A DNA stretch of 64,000 nt, from the NCBI RefSeq assembly GCF_007421925.1, contig NZ_QMDX01000006.1, positions 1-64,000 of the forward strand, in the 5' to 3' direction. Below, piece after piece: positions 35,338 through 45,064 of the stretch (the first letter of the stretch is position 1; every line of letters starts with the position of its first letter). The notes under the pieces were generated by a model. That model did no database searches and was not told where the DNA came from. It was given only the letters and a program-made list of their open reading frames with translations. This DNA comes from Haloglomus irregulare (GTDB lineage: Archaea; Halobacteriota; Halobacteria; Halobacteriales; Haloarculaceae). Both the position numbers and the translations under genes were made by a program.

Positions 35338-35868
35338 GACCACGTGAACCTGTGATCGCCTTCATGAAGTGTTTTACCCTCCCTCAGGATTGGTTATTTA
35401 TCGCTGTATCTGGTTCAAAAAACCTGAACTTATCGAACCATCTATCTCTTTCGTCGATAATCCGGGCAATAGAATCCGAATGCAGTCAGTCGGTGCTTGG
35501 GTCATCCATCGCGAACCGTGCCTACGAACGATTCGACCGCTGCTGGAGACGAACTCCGAGGAGGTTCGGGCTGGAGCCCCATCCCCGCCGAACCCGAGTC
35601 CGATGGAAGTCGTCTACCGCACCGCCGTCTCCCTCGATGGAGCCAGCTGACGTGAGGCGTCCGACCCCGTAGCACCCTCAAGCGAGTGTCGGGCCGGTCC
35701 TCGGCCGCCCGATCGAGCGAGACGGCGGCTTTTGAACGTTTTTTCGGCAAGCGGATTGTGACCGCAGGCCGCAATCTATTCGCCGGTGGCGTAGCCGCTA
35801 GCCGGTTGCCACAGACGGCCGGCCACAGGCCGGGCGATAAGCCGACCCGCCGCCGAAAAGAGCTCGCG
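35338..35868. other. 531-bp gap, AT-rich at one end, no convincing gene
   Basis: 35350-35480 is AT-rich with TTATTTATC and an inverted repeat TGGTTC (35411-35416) / GAACCA (35435-35440) that could be a promoter or operator for the Spo0M-like gene or a protein-binding site. Frames across the rest do not look like haloarchaeal proteins. A T6 tract near 35737 could be a terminator. Confidence 0.4.
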
Positions 35869-36111
35869 CTAGAAGGTGTGCTCGTCGCCCTCTTCGCTCA
35901 TGTCCGCCGGGTCCTCGGCGGTGTCCCACATCTCGGAGGCGTACTCGTCGGCGAGGCCGACCTCGGCGTCGTCCTCCTCGATGTTGTACGCGTCGAGTCC
36001 CATCCCGATGAGTTCCTCGTAGGCCTCGCCCTCGGAGATGAACTCGCTCTCGGCGATTCGCTGGAACCGCGCGTACAGGTCGTCCGGCAGCTGCACTTCG
36101 AAAGTTGGCAT
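35869..36111 (-). CDS. Ribbon-helix-helix-like protein (DUF7120-like), 80 aa
   Basis: The start MPTFEVQLPDDLYARFQRIAESEFISEGEAYEELIGMGLDAY has the strand-helix-helix pattern of CopG-type DNA-binding proteins. The second half is very acidic (EEDDAEVGLADEY ... DMSEEGDEHTF). From memory this belongs near DUF7120. It may bind DNA as a dimer; the target is unknown. Confidence 0.75.
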   Translation of the reverse strand: MPTFEVQLPDDLYARFQRIAESEFISEGEAYEELIGMGLDAYNIEEDDAEVGLADEYASEMWDTAEDPADMSEEGDEHTF

Positions 36112-36168
36112 TATGTCCCTGTACGGTACCCCCCCATTTCAGGCTTCGGCCCGCGACTGATGTCCGGG

Positions 36169-36510
36169 TCACTCCCCGTCCGGCGAGCCGTCCTCGTCCC
36201 CGGTCGTCGCCGCGCCCGCGTCGGTCTCGTACCGGCGGACCTGGAACTCCGCGAACCCGCCGGTCGGGTCCCGCCGGCCGAAGGCCAGCTCCAGTGCCCC
36301 CAGCCACCAGTTCCATTTCGACGCGAGTCCGTCGTCCGGGGCGTCCCGGAGGTTCTCGGCGACGACCTCGGGCGTGAGGTCGTGCTCGGCCACCTCCCGG
36401 TAGCGGCCGGTCACCGCGAGGTCGGCGGCCATGCGTGCTACCGCGCGTCGCTCGCCGGCGGCCGCGTCGAACGACGCGGCGAGCGCCTCCTCGAAGTCGT
36501 CTGGGTCCAC
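36169..36510 (-). CDS. Hypothetical protein, 113 aa
   Basis: Starts MDPDDFEEALAASFDAAAGERRAVARMAADLAVTG, mainly helical, with a Trp-rich KWNWWLGALELAFGRRDPTGGF stretch followed by a short strand and an acidic tail. Composition is typical of haloarchaeal cytoplasmic proteins. I do not recognise a family. Confidence 0.65.
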   Translation of the reverse strand: MDPDDFEEALAASFDAAAGERRAVARMAADLAVTGRYREVAEHDLTPEVVAENLRDAPDDGLASKWNWWLGALELAFGRRDPTGGFAEFQVRRYETDAGAATTGDEDGSPDGE

Positions 36511-36630
36511 GGGCGCCTTTCGCCCGCCCCGGACTTAACGGCTCGTCGCTCGCGGACGGCCGTGTTCGGGGCGGAGGCCGGCTTCATGTCGCTGACCGGG
36601 GGTGTGTTGGGTGTCCGGCCGTGCTCCGGC

Positions 36631-38151
36631 TCACTCGCCCGTCGTCCCGTCCTCCGCTCCGTGGTCGCCGACCGCCTCGTCGGGACCCAGCAGCGTCGTC
36701 CGCACGTCCTCGGGGAGCGGCGCGAGCGCGCTCTCGGGCCAGTCCCAGTGGGCGAGCGTGAACGCGACCTCCGGATTGGCCTCGGCGAGCGCGGTCACGC
36801 CGCGGGCGGCGGCCCGCTGTGCCGCGTGGTCCGTCCGCTGGGGGACCTCGGCGGTGAGCGGGTAGGTCTCAGAGAGTGCCCGCGGGAACGGGCCAAAGGG
36901 CGGCACGACGCGCCAGGTCTCGTCGTAGGAGTCGTTGGTGTCACCCTCCGAGAGCAGCACCTCCTCGCCCTCGACCGGGAGCGCGGCGAGCCGCTCGTGG
37001 TGGCGCCGGACCTCCGGCCGGCGGGCGCTCTCGGCCGATAGATGGAAGAAGGCGTCCTTGCCGGCCGCGTCGGTCCGTTCGAGGGCGTCCGCGTGGTCCA
37101 GGAGCGCGCGATAGCCGTCCAGCACGGTCGGGTGCGAGCGGGCACGGGCCTCGACCAGCTCGAGGAGGTCGCCCGTCCGGATGGCCTGCCGGACCCGGCG
37201 GACCTCGGCGAAGGAGACGTGCAGGTTGTGCTCCGCGAGCTGGCGCTCCCGGGCCGTCTCGTCGAGCGCCTGCAGCCCCTCGGCCCCGTGTTCGGCACAG
37301 ACCGGACACGGGCAGGGCAGGTGGTCGAGGTCGGCCAGGTGCTCCGTCCCGCGGACCGTGAGATAGCGGTCGTCGCGGGCGTACAGCGCGTACGCGGCCG
37401 AGTCGAACAGGTCACAACCCGCCGCGGCCGCGAGCGCGAACGTCATCGGGTGGCCGGCGCCGAACAGGTGGACCGGCGCCGCCGGCCCGAGCCCGCGTTT
37501 CGCCGCCAGCGACGCCTCGACGGCCTCGGCGTAGCGGTAGTCGTTCAGCAGCGGGACGACCGCCCCGACCGGGAACACGTCGGCGCCGGTCGCGCGAGCG
37601 TCGGCGCCGGCCCGCTCGCGCAGATCCGGGTACGTCGAGCCCTGGACGGGCGCGTTCAACAGCATCTCGCCCAGCTCGAGGTCGGTCGCGAGTTCGATGC
37701 GCTCCTGGGTCGTCGCCAGCTCCGCGGCGGCCCGCTCCCGGTCGGCCTCGGGCGGCGTCGGGATGTCGACCGGCGTCCCGATATCCGAGCCGATGTCGTA
37801 CTGGAACCGCAGGATCTCGCGGGTGTCGATGGCCACCTCGTCGTCGCCGTAGACCGAGAGCTGGAACGAGCCCGAGTCCGTGACGATGGCGCCGTCGAAG
37901 TCGTAGAGTTCGTGTAGCCCCTCCTCGAGCGCCCGCTCGCGGTAGTCCTCGCTCTCGTAGAGGATGTAGCCGTTCGTGATGAGCAGCTGCGCGCCCAGGT
38001 CCGCCATCCGGGCCGGCGCGACGGTCCGGATATGCGGGTTGACGACGGGCATCAGCGCCGGCGTCTCCACCGTGACGCCGGCCCGGGGCACGTCGAGACT
38101 CCCGAGACGGCCCGCCCCGTCCCACCGGCGGACCTCGAAAACGTCGGTCAT
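36631..38151 (-). CDS. tgtA: tRNA-guanine(15) transglycosylase (archaeosine pathway)
   Basis: A 506-aa archaeal TGT that swaps guanine-15 of tRNA for preQ0. TIM-barrel landmarks: [13 protein letters not shown], catalytic Asp in [40 protein letters not shown]. Zinc ligands CPCPVC and a following His lie after DLDHLP. The C-terminal half carries further conserved C2-type sequence but no PUA domain; a PUA-like segment is in ArcS at 45718-47547. Start [14 protein letters not shown]. The product is converted to archaeosine by ArcS. Confidence 0.95.
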   Translation of the reverse strand: MTDVFEVRRWDGAGRLGSLDVPRAGVTVETPALMPVVNPHIRTVAPARMADLGAQLLITNGYILYESEDYRERALEEGLHELYDFDGAIVTDSGSFQLSVYGDDEVAIDTREILRFQYDIGSDIGTPVDIPTPPEADRERAAAELATTQERIELATDLELGEMLLNAPVQGSTYPDLRERAGADARATGADVFPVGAVVPLLNDYRYAEAVEASLAAKRGLGPAAPVHLFGAGHPMTFALAAAAGCDLFDSAAYALYARDDRYLTVRGTEHLADLDHLPCPCPVCAEHGAEGLQALDETARERQLAEHNLHVSFAEVRRVRQAIRTGDLLELVEARARSHPTVLDGYRALLDHADALERTDAAGKDAFFHLSAESARRPEVRRHHERLAALPVEGEEVLLSEGDTNDSYDETWRVVPPFGPFPRALSETYPLTAEVPQRTDHAAQRAAARGVTALAEANPEVAFTLAHWDWPESALAPLPEDVRTTLLGPDEAVGDHGAEDGTTGE

Positions 38152-38205
38152 TAGTCCGTCTGTGGCGGGCGCGGCGGTAAGGGTTGCGTGTCGCCGTGTG
38201 CCCGG

Positions 38206-39291
38206 CTATCGCTCCGTCTCCACGCCCCCGTCGGCCTCGGGGTCCAGCGCCCGGAACGCGTCGAGGATGACCTGCTTCGTGACCGCACCCCGCGTCGTCC
38301 AGTGGTGGGCGTAGTCCAGCATGTCGTCGTAGATGTCGGGCTTGCAGCCCGCCGCTTTCGGGTGGCCGCCGCCGTTGACCTGGCCGGCGACCTCGTGGCA
38401 GCGCTCGAACTCGTCGGTGCCGCGGATGCTGGCCGAGCCGGAGGGCTTGACGACGACGGAGGCGTCGGCGCCCCGCTCGCGGAACGCCTCGGCGACCTCG
38501 TTCTGCGAGCAGCGGCCGTAGGTGACGCCGACGGTCCAGCCGTTGACCTCGACGACCCGGCCGCGCTCGACGGCCTGCTCGATGAGCGCCTCCTTCTCGA
38601 CGCGGCGCTCGGCGAGGGACGCCTCCACCTCGGCGGGCAGGTCGGCGCCGTGCTCCCGGACCGTCTCGACGTACGCCTCGGGGTCGCTCCAGTAGGCGTA
38701 GTCCGCGAGGTCGTCGCTCCGGGGGTCCTCCCGGAGCCAGAGGTCGTGGTCCCGGGTGACGGCGGCGAGTTCGGCGAACCGCTCCGCGTCGACCCCGAGT
38801 TCCTCGAGCGCCACGTCCGCCGAACACACCTCGTCGGAGGGGCCGACGACGAGGTCGACACCGGCCTCGCGGACGAGCCCCGCGAGGTCGTCGTTCCACT
38901 GGTGGTGGTCGAACCAGCTGACCTCGTGGGTCGCGGCGACGTCGCCCAGCGGCGCGATGTCGGCCTCGCCGTCGGGACAGAGGTCACAGACCACGACCCG
39001 GGCCTCGGGGTCGGCGAACTCGGCGACGTGAGCCAGCGCGTCGGCGATCTCGTGCGGGCCGGCCGGCAGCAGGGCGGCCGAGCCGAACGCCTCGCGGCAG
39101 AGCGCAACACAGGCCAGCCCGTCCGCGTCCGGGTCCGCGATGACGATGGTGGTGGCGCCGACGATGGCCTCGCGGGCCTCGGCCGTCTCGCGGGCCTCGT
39201 CGACGGAGTCGGGGATGAAGAACCCCTCGCCCGGCAGGACCGATTTCCGCGAGAGCGAGAGATCGTCGTCGTCGATGAGCGCGTCGTCCAT
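38206..39291 (-). CDS. DHH-family phosphoesterase (DHHA1)
   Basis: A 361-aa protein with DHH motifs IVIADPDADGLACVAL, VVVCDLCPDGE and SWFDHHQWND, and the DHHA1 half with GRCSQNEVAEAFRERGAD and GQVNGGGHPKAAGCK. Relatives include RecJ-like exonucleases and nanoRNA or cyclic-dinucleotide phosphodiesterases; domain content does not say which. ATG 39291 (MDDALIDDDDLSLSRKSVL) is chosen; upstream sequence is unlike protein. It lies 54 nt upstream of tgtA in the same direction, so possibly co-transcribed. Confidence 0.87.
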   Translation of the reverse strand: MDDALIDDDDLSLSRKSVLPGEGFFIPDSVDEARETAEAREAIVGATTIVIADPDADGLACVALCREAFGSAALLPAGPHEIADALAHVAEFADPEARVVVCDLCPDGEADIAPLGDVAATHEVSWFDHHQWNDDLAGLVREAGVDLVVGPSDEVCSADVALEELGVDAERFAELAAVTRDHDLWLREDPRSDDLADYAYWSDPEAYVETVREHGADLPAEVEASLAERRVEKEALIEQAVERGRVVEVNGWTVGVTYGRCSQNEVAEAFRERGADASVVVKPSGSASIRGTDEFERCHEVAGQVNGGGHPKAAGCKPDIYDDMLDYAHHWTTRGAVTKQVILDAFRALDPEADGGVETER

Positions 39292-39431
39292 ACCGTCGTG
39301 AGGGGGCCGAGCGGTATCAAACGGGCGGTTCCCGCTGGACGGTCCGGCGGGTGGACGGGGCGGGGAGCGCCCGGTCGCGGCGGCCACCGGCACGCCCGAC
39401 GATTTACGGCCGCCCGGAGCGTGTTCCGGGT

Positions 39432-39791
39432 ATGCACCACGTCGCCGACGAGGACCGGCGGGCCGTCGAGGCCGTCCCGGGGGTCCATCTCACGCAGCTC
39501 GCGGCCGGCGAGGAGATGAGTGTCCAGCGGTTCCGCATCGAACCGGGGGCCGAGGTCCCCGAGCACGACCACCACCACGAGCAGACCGGCTACGTCGTCA
39601 GCGGGACGCTGACGTTCACCGTCGGCGGGGAGACGTACGCCGTCGGGCCGGGTGACTCGTACGCCATCCCGGGGGCGGAACCCCACAGCGCCGTCAACGA
39701 CGGCGACGAGCCGGTCGTGGGGGTCGACACGTTCGCGCCGCCGCGGCCGGATCCGGACTGGGCGCCCGACGGCGAGACGAACGCGGACTGA
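39432..39791 (+). CDS. Single-domain cupin, 119 aa
   Basis: A small cupin: LAAGEEMSVQRFRIEPGAEVPEHDHHHEQTGYVVSG (metal-binding His cluster), then GPGDSYAIPGAEPHSAVNDGDEPV. Probably binds a divalent metal. Function cannot be assigned. ATG at 39432. The next gene starts 3 nt after its stop. Confidence 0.85.
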   Translation: MHHVADEDRRAVEAVPGVHLTQLAAGEEMSVQRFRIEPGAEVPEHDHHHEQTGYVVSGTLTFTVGGETYAVGPGDSYAIPGAEPHSAVNDGDEPVVGVDTFAPPRPDPDWAPDGETNAD

Positions 39792-39793
39792 CC

Positions 39794-40738
39794 GTGGCGG
39801 CACGGAGCGGCCAGCCGGTCGCGGCTCTCGCGGTCGCCGGCTGCCTGTTGCTCGCCGGCTGCAGCGTCGGGCTCCCGTCGGGGGAGTCCACCGCCACGTC
39901 GACACTGACGCCCGTTCCGGTCCCCGAGGAGCAGGGGGCGGGCGCGACCGGCGAGGCCGAGATCGCCCCGCCGCGCCCGGTGGACGGGGACCGCATCATG
40001 CCGGGCCTCCGGACGGAGGGGGTGGCCGACCCGGCGGCGCTGGCGGGGCTCCACGGCCGGCACCTGGCCGACCGGCCGTACACCCGGGCCGACAGCCGGA
40101 CGGTCGTCGACGCGAACGGCACTCTCCGGGCGACCCGGACGGACCTGCTGGTGGCGGCCGGCGGGGTCCCGTTCCTGGCCGAGCGGAGCGCCGTCTCCAC
40201 GCCCCGCTACGACGTCACGTCGGCGTTCTCGGAGGCGACGGTCTACCACGACGGCGGCCGCGCCTACTACCGGGCCGTGGAGGACGAGGTGAACTACGGG
40301 ACCGACACCATCCCGCCCGGGGAGGTGGTCCCGGATCGGACCGGCCGGGCGGCGGTACGTGAACTGCTCTCCGCGTTCGAATGGGAGGTCCGCCGTGTCG
40401 AGATCAGCGGCCAGCCCCACTACCGGCTGGAGTCGACGGCGTTCGTCGACCCGGAACCGCTCGACGACGCCGTCCTGCTCTCCGACCCGCGGAACGCCAC
40501 GGCCCGACTTCTCGTGGCGGCCGACGGCCGGGTCGACCGCTACCGGCTGGAGTACGAGACCACCTACGACGACCGGACGGTCGGCGTCACGGAGACGGCG
40601 CGCTGGTCGAACGTCGGCGAGACGACCGTGCCGCCCCCGAACTGGATCGGTCGGGCACGCAACGCGACGCGGCAGTCGGTGGACTCGCGCTCCGGTGGTC
40701 CCGCTGAATCTCCGGAACCACGGCCCCCTGGGGACTAA
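39794..40738 (+). CDS. Lipoprotein (DUF7537-like)
   Basis: A 314-aa exported protein starting at GTG 39794. The signal ends in the lipobox LLLAGCSVG, so Cys23 or so is probably lipid-modified. The remainder is beta-rich with many NATAR/YRLEYETTYDDRTVG-type strands, like a large haloarchaeal lipoprotein family (DUF7537 from memory). Probably anchored outside the membrane; role unknown. It follows the cupin gene by 3 nt. Confidence 0.8.
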   Translation: MAARSGQPVAALAVAGCLLLAGCSVGLPSGESTATSTLTPVPVPEEQGAGATGEAEIAPPRPVDGDRIMPGLRTEGVADPAALAGLHGRHLADRPYTRADSRTVVDANGTLRATRTDLLVAAGGVPFLAERSAVSTPRYDVTSAFSEATVYHDGGRAYYRAVEDEVNYGTDTIPPGEVVPDRTGRAAVRELLSAFEWEVRRVEISGQPHYRLESTAFVDPEPLDDAVLLSDPRNATARLLVAADGRVDRYRLEYETTYDDRTVGVTETARWSNVGETTVPPPNWIGRARNATRQSVDSRSGGPAESPEPRPPGD

Positions 40739-40807
40739 CAGGGTAGTATTGAGACGACCATACCACAATTACGAGCCCTCAAACCGTTCACGGTGTCACG
40801 TGGAATC

Positions 40808-41209
40808 ATGAGCCGAACGAGCGACGCTTCCGCGAGCGACGAGCGTGTCCACGAGCAGTACGTGCTCGACGTCTCCATCATCCGCACCCGGCCGGAGGGG
40901 AGCGAGAAACCGCAGTACCGGTTCGAGGCGCCCGACCACGTCCCGGTGACGTTCTCGGACCCGGAAATGGCGACGCTGTACGCCGATGTCTACTTCGCAG
41001 TCAACGGGTTCGTCGAGGAGGGGACCGGGACCAGAGGAATCCCCCCGGAGGTGGTCCAGGCCGGCAAGCACGCCATGGCGGCGTATCTGGTGACACAGAT
41101 GTCCCTGTTCTGGGTGTCCTCGTTCTACGGCACGGAGCCGACCCGGATCGAGCGGTACATCGGGCAGGTGCGCGAGCAGGCTGCTTCGATCCGCGCTCAG
41201 GCGGGGTAG
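40808..41209 (+). CDS. Hypothetical protein, 133 aa
   Basis: ATG 40808, MSRTSDASASDERVHEQYVLDV. An N-terminal beta region (SIIRTRPEGSEKPQYRFEAPDHVPVTF) is followed by helices (MATLYADVYFAVNGFVEEGTG; KHAMAAYLVTQMSLFWVSSFYG). I do not recognise a family; the sequence looks soluble, with one amphipathic helix. It lies 70 nt after the lipoprotein gene. Confidence 0.65.
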   Translation: MSRTSDASASDERVHEQYVLDVSIIRTRPEGSEKPQYRFEAPDHVPVTFSDPEMATLYADVYFAVNGFVEEGTGTRGIPPEVVQAGKHAMAAYLVTQMSLFWVSSFYGTEPTRIERYIGQVREQAASIRAQAG

Positions 41210-41360
41210 TCCCGCACTCCGCGCCTCGTCGTCCGACCCTCCCGCCCCGGGGCGGGAGCGACCGCCCGTACCGACCCGTCCCCCAGCATCGAGCACGGAG
41301 CCGATACCGCTCCGGTCCTGTACGAACCTATATACTGCTTCTTACGTGGTTTCCACCCAA

Positions 41361-41368
41361 ATATTACA
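41361..41368 (+). promoter_or_regulatory. TATA-like box for phoX
   Basis: ATATTACA is centred 29 nt before the ATG at 41393 in an AT-rich stretch; another box, TATATACT, lies near 41330. The spacing supports the longer start. Confidence 0.5.
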
Positions 41369-41392
41369 ATTAGAACCGTTTACAAGCGTTCT

Positions 41393-43429
41393 ATGCAGGA
41401 TATCGTCCGTATGCCTGATTTCACTCGGCGACAGCTGATTTCCAGCACAGCCGCGGCCGTGGCGCTCGGTAGCGCGGGCGTCGGTGGGGCGACCCAGCAG
41501 ACGGACACGGGCGCGCCGTTCATCGACGGGGAGGCCGACCTGTTCGCAACGACGGCGCTCGGTGCGGAGGTCACCGGTCCGTACGTGTTCGACACCGACG
41601 AACTGCTGTTCAGCCTCCAGCATCCCAGCACGGACAACCCCGAGCCGTACTCGAAGGGGGCGATCGGGGTCATCGAGGGGCACCGGTTCGACGCGGACGG
41701 AGCGAACGACGACTTCGATGAGCTCTCCATACCGACGACCAAAGCCGAACAGCAGCGACTCCGGGTCGCGAACGGCCGGTACAAGATCCTCGCGAGGGAG
41801 AACGACACCATCGACGGTGGCGACGCCAACCTCGGGGTGCCGCGGACGCCCGACGGCGAGCGTGTCGACTCGTTCGACGGCTCCCGCTACTCGGACCTCG
41901 GGCACAACCCGGATATGAACCAGTTCGTCCCCACCAACGAGGCGGGGACGGAGGGGTACCTCTTCACGAACTTCGAGCAGAGCCCCGGTGAGGTCAGCCG
42001 GATTCCACTCGCCCGCACGGACGACGGGTGGGAGGCCGACCTGGAGAGCGCCATCAACCTCTCCAGCCTCGACGCCTTCCGCGAGATGGGTGGCACCCGC
42101 ATCGACTGTGGCGGCGACCTCAGCCCCTGGGGAACGCCGATGCCCGCAGAGGAGGAGTACTCCCACCCCCTCACCACCGGGACGGCCAGCGTCAGCGACA
42201 TGCTCGACGCCGGGACCGGCGTCGGTATGCGCGGTGCCGGCCACTTCTTCAACCGGCCGAACCCGACCGGTATCCAGGGCGCCGTCGAGGAGCTGTACGG
42301 CGACAGCTCGTGGTACGTCCAGGGCTACTGGGCGTTGAGCGGGGTCGAACTGCTGGGGTACTACCTCGGGGCCGAGCCGTACGACCAGCGCGGCGGGAAC
42401 GACACCGGGAGTCCGGGGCTCCTGTTCGGCGGGGGCTTCCCGAACAAGTACCGCTACGGCTACCTGCTCGATATCCGGGAGCCGACGGCGGAGCAACCGG
42501 AACCGATGAAGTACTACGTGATGGGCCGCGCCTCGTGGGAGCTGTCCGAGGCGGCCGCCGACCGGCGGACCGTCTACGGTACCTCCGACGGGCAGGACAA
42601 GGGCGGCCTCTACAAGTTCGTCGCCGCGGAGCCGATCCCCGACTACGACGACCCGGCCGACATCCGTGGGACACTGTACGCCCCCAAGCGGACGAACCCA
42701 CCGGAGGGGAAGGAGGACCCCAGAAACGCCGTCGTCGAGCTGGAGTGGCTGCCACTGGGAACCGCCACCAACGGCGAGGTCGAGTCGTGGGTCGCCGAGT
42801 ACGACGACATCGATCAGTGGGACTACATGGACCACGCCGAGACGGACTGGTGGGAGGACTTCGACAGGGCACTCGCCGAGGCGGACCGCGAAGTCGCGAA
42901 GAACGGCAACAAGGACTTCATCTCGGACGAGATGGTCGCCGAGTGGGCCCGGCAGTACGAGCGGAACGGCCCCGAGGGTGTCGACGAGCGCCTCCGCCGC
43001 GTGCCGTTCCTGGAGACCCGGGCAGCGACCCGCGAGGTCGACGGGACCGTCGAGTTCCGGAAATCCGAGGGCATCGATACGGACGGGAGCCGCGGCGGCG
43101 CCGAACCCGGCGATAACATGTACATCGGGCTCTCGGAGGTCAACGCCGGGATGGCCGACGACACCGGCGACATGAAGCATCAACAGGTCGACGGAGGGAT
43201 GGTCTACCGGGCGACCGTCGAGGACGACTACAACGTGACCCGGCTCGAACCCGCAGTCGTCGGCCCGAACGCCGACGATCCGGCGTCGGTGGCCGACAAG
43301 ACGCCGCTCAACGTGGACAACACGTGCGTGCTTCCGGACGGGCGGGTCCTGCTCTGTGAGGACGCCGACCAGCTGGGGCGGTCGTATCCGAACGACGGTC
43401 TGTACGTCTACAGCCCGTCACAGCTGTAA
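41393..43429 (+). CDS. phoX: PhoX-family alkaline phosphatase (DUF839), Tat-exported
   Basis: A 678-aa secreted phosphatase with the twin-arginine signal TRRQLISSTAAAVALGSAG near its start. PhoX features: GYLFTNFEQSPGEVSRI, CGGDLSPWGTPMPAEEEYSH, GGGFPNKYRYGYLLDI, KGGLYKFVA and NVDNTCVLPDGRVLLCEDAD. PhoX enzymes hydrolyse phosphate esters with Fe/Ca cofactors, scavenging phosphate. ATG 41393 is supported by the TATA box; MPDFTRRQL from 41411 is the alternative. No pho-box type operator was recognised. Confidence 0.88.
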   Translation: MQDIVRMPDFTRRQLISSTAAAVALGSAGVGGATQQTDTGAPFIDGEADLFATTALGAEVTGPYVFDTDELLFSLQHPSTDNPEPYSKGAIGVIEGHRFDADGANDDFDELSIPTTKAEQQRLRVANGRYKILARENDTIDGGDANLGVPRTPDGERVDSFDGSRYSDLGHNPDMNQFVPTNEAGTEGYLFTNFEQSPGEVSRIPLARTDDGWEADLESAINLSSLDAFREMGGTRIDCGGDLSPWGTPMPAEEEYSHPLTTGTASVSDMLDAGTGVGMRGAGHFFNRPNPTGIQGAVEELYGDSSWYVQGYWALSGVELLGYYLGAEPYDQRGGNDTGSPGLLFGGGFPNKYRYGYLLDIREPTAEQPEPMKYYVMGRASWELSEAAADRRTVYGTSDGQDKGGLYKFVAAEPIPDYDDPADIRGTLYAPKRTNPPEGKEDPRNAVVELEWLPLGTATNGEVESWVAEYDDIDQWDYMDHAETDWWEDFDRALAEADREVAKNGNKDFISDEMVAEWARQYERNGPEGVDERLRRVPFLETRAATREVDGTVEFRKSEGIDTDGSRGGAEPGDNMYIGLSEVNAGMADDTGDMKHQQVDGGMVYRATVEDDYNVTRLEPAVVGPNADDPASVADKTPLNVDNTCVLPDGRVLLCEDADQLGRSYPNDGLYVYSPSQL

Positions 43430-44163
43430 GCGGGACGCGGCCCTTCACACCGACGCCGGCTGCACCGCCCGGTCCCCGTTGGCGACCGTTCGATCGGCTC
43501 TCGACCCCGGAACCCGACACGTGTCCACCGGTGTCGGGGAGTCGATACGCGCCGAACGCGTCCCGGTGTGGTCCCTTCACACGGGGGACCTGCAAACGGG
43601 TCGGGGCTCGGAGCCAGGGGACGAACGGGTTGGCTACGGCCGTGCTCCGAACCGTCGAAATCATCCGACATCCGCCGGTAACGGGATCGGAAGGGACCGG
43701 GGTGCGCCCGTCGGTCGTGACCCTGCGCACGGGCGCGCCGGCAGTGTGTCGCCGCCGGACCCGAACCCGGAGCGGACGCCGGCGCCGTCGACACGCGGCA
43801 CAGCCGTGTCGACATCCGCGGACACGGGGGCCCAGCGCCGGGAAGCCCCGAACCGGTGACGGCGGCCCTCGGTGTTACCCGAGGGCCCCCCGAGAGTACG
43901 CATGTCGGAGCCGTACGCCCGGTGTGTCGGCGCCTCGGTGGCGACCGCCGTGTCGTGGCATAGCTTCGGATGCTGTCGGACTGTGACGGAGACAGCGTAT
44001 GTAACTCCACACGAGCAGTATAGTGTCTTGCTAATTCCCCTATATAGCCGCCCGTACGTCTCCAGGCCGGCCGGTACGGAGGGCGGCGGTGCTCGGAGAC
44101 CTCGGGATTCGACCCAGTTCGTCGCGATGTCGGATACGGAGGGCAACGGGCGCTTCCGGTCGC
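43430..44163. other. 734-bp convergent gap, no gene I can support
   Basis: This is the largest apparent gene-free stretch. It lies between the 3' ends of phoX and the minus-strand DUF5807-like gene. Frames are Arg/Ser/Pro/Gly-rich on both strands and do not read as haloarchaeal proteins. Near 44020-44050 it is AT-rich and includes the palindrome CTATATAG. It could be remnant DNA or hold an unannotated RNA. Confidence 0.4.
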
Positions 44164-44622
44164 TCAGCCGTCGCCGGCCACCCACTTCTCCGAGTAGGTC
44201 GTCCCGCAGTCGCAGGCGGCGTACGCGTGGACGACGTCGCCCTCGGCGTACTGGCCGCCGACGTCCGTGTTCCGGGCCTCCGCGAAGGCGAAGACGAAGC
44301 GGGCATCGTGTTCGGGGCCGTCGCCGTCGGGGCAGTCGCCGCCGGTCGCGTCCCGATGGACGTGCCCGTCGGTGTCCATCGCCTGCCCGGCGAACGACAT
44401 GGGGTCCAGCCCGGTGGCCGACTCGAAGGCCTCGCGCCCCTTCGGGCCGGGGAGGACGAGGGCGACGCCCTCCGCGGTCCGCTCGCCGAGGTCGGCCAGC
44501 CGGTCGGGGTCGGCGACCCCGTCCTCGCGGAGGTAGATGAGGATGTCGTCGGGCCGGTCGCCGGCGAGGAACGCGCGCCGTGCGGCGCTCATCCCCTCGT
44601 CCGCGTCGGGGCCGTCACTCAT
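44164..44622 (-). CDS. DUF5807-like protein
   Basis: A 152-aa acidic protein starting MSDGPDADEGMSAARRAFLAGDRPDDILIYLREDGVADPDRLADL. The C-terminal region has a Cys pair in HAYAACDCGTTYSEKWVAGDG plus CPDGDG, possibly metal-binding. I connect it from memory to DUF5807. It overlaps the upstream DUF7112-like gene by 4 nt (ATGA), so the pair is co-translated. Confidence 0.72.
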   Translation of the reverse strand: MSDGPDADEGMSAARRAFLAGDRPDDILIYLREDGVADPDRLADLGERTAEGVALVLPGPKGREAFESATGLDPMSFAGQAMDTDGHVHRDATGGDCPDGDGPEHDARFVFAFAEARNTDVGGQYAEGDVVHAYAACDCGTTYSEKWVAGDG

Positions 44623-45053
44623 CTGTCCTCCAGGTCGCGGGCGATGGCCGCGAGCCCGTCGTCCGGCTGGTCGGGCACCTCGTACACCGCGGTCTCGCTC
44701 GGGCCGCGCAGCCCGTAGAAGAACCCCGGCTCGACGACGTCGACCAGCACGGAGCGGCCGAAGTCGAGGTCGCGGTCGGCGACCCAGCCCGGGAGGCGGT
44801 CAGTGCCGTCGTCGGCTCGGGCCTGGCGGGTGTTGTCGTAGACGGCCCGGAGTTCGAGGCCGTCGTCGAGCCCGCGGTGGACGCGGGCGTGGCGGGTGTG
44901 GCCGGCAAGCGCCACACGGACGACCTCGCCGGCGGGGAACGAGTCGTCCTCGTCGTCGGGGAGGTCGACGCGGGGGCGGTCCGTGCGCCCGACCCGCGCG
45001 AGTGTCGCGCGGACCGTCCGGACCGAGGCGTTGTCGTGTGCGATGCGTTCCAT
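44619..45053 (-). CDS. DUF7112-like protein
   Basis: A 144-aa protein, MERIAHDNASVRTVRATLARVGRTDRPRVDLP. It reads as beta-rich: GEVVRVALAGHTRHARVHRGLDDGLELRAVYDNTRQAR, RSVLVDVVEPGFFYGLRGP. From memory DUF7112, unknown function. It lies 11 nt after rps6e and 4 nt overlapping the next gene, so these three probably share a transcript. Confidence 0.72.
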   Translation of the reverse strand: MERIAHDNASVRTVRATLARVGRTDRPRVDLPDDEDDSFPAGEVVRVALAGHTRHARVHRGLDDGLELRAVYDNTRQARADDGTDRLPGWVADRDLDFGRSVLVDVVEPGFFYGLRGPSETAVYEVPDQPDDGLAAIARDLEDR

Positions 45054-45064
45054 CCGCGTGACCG

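Noticed and set aside
43661-44185. 174-codon minus-strand frame in the large gap
   Set aside because: No recognisable family and noise-like composition; it also overlaps the 3' end of the DUF5807-like gene. Left open as possible remnant.
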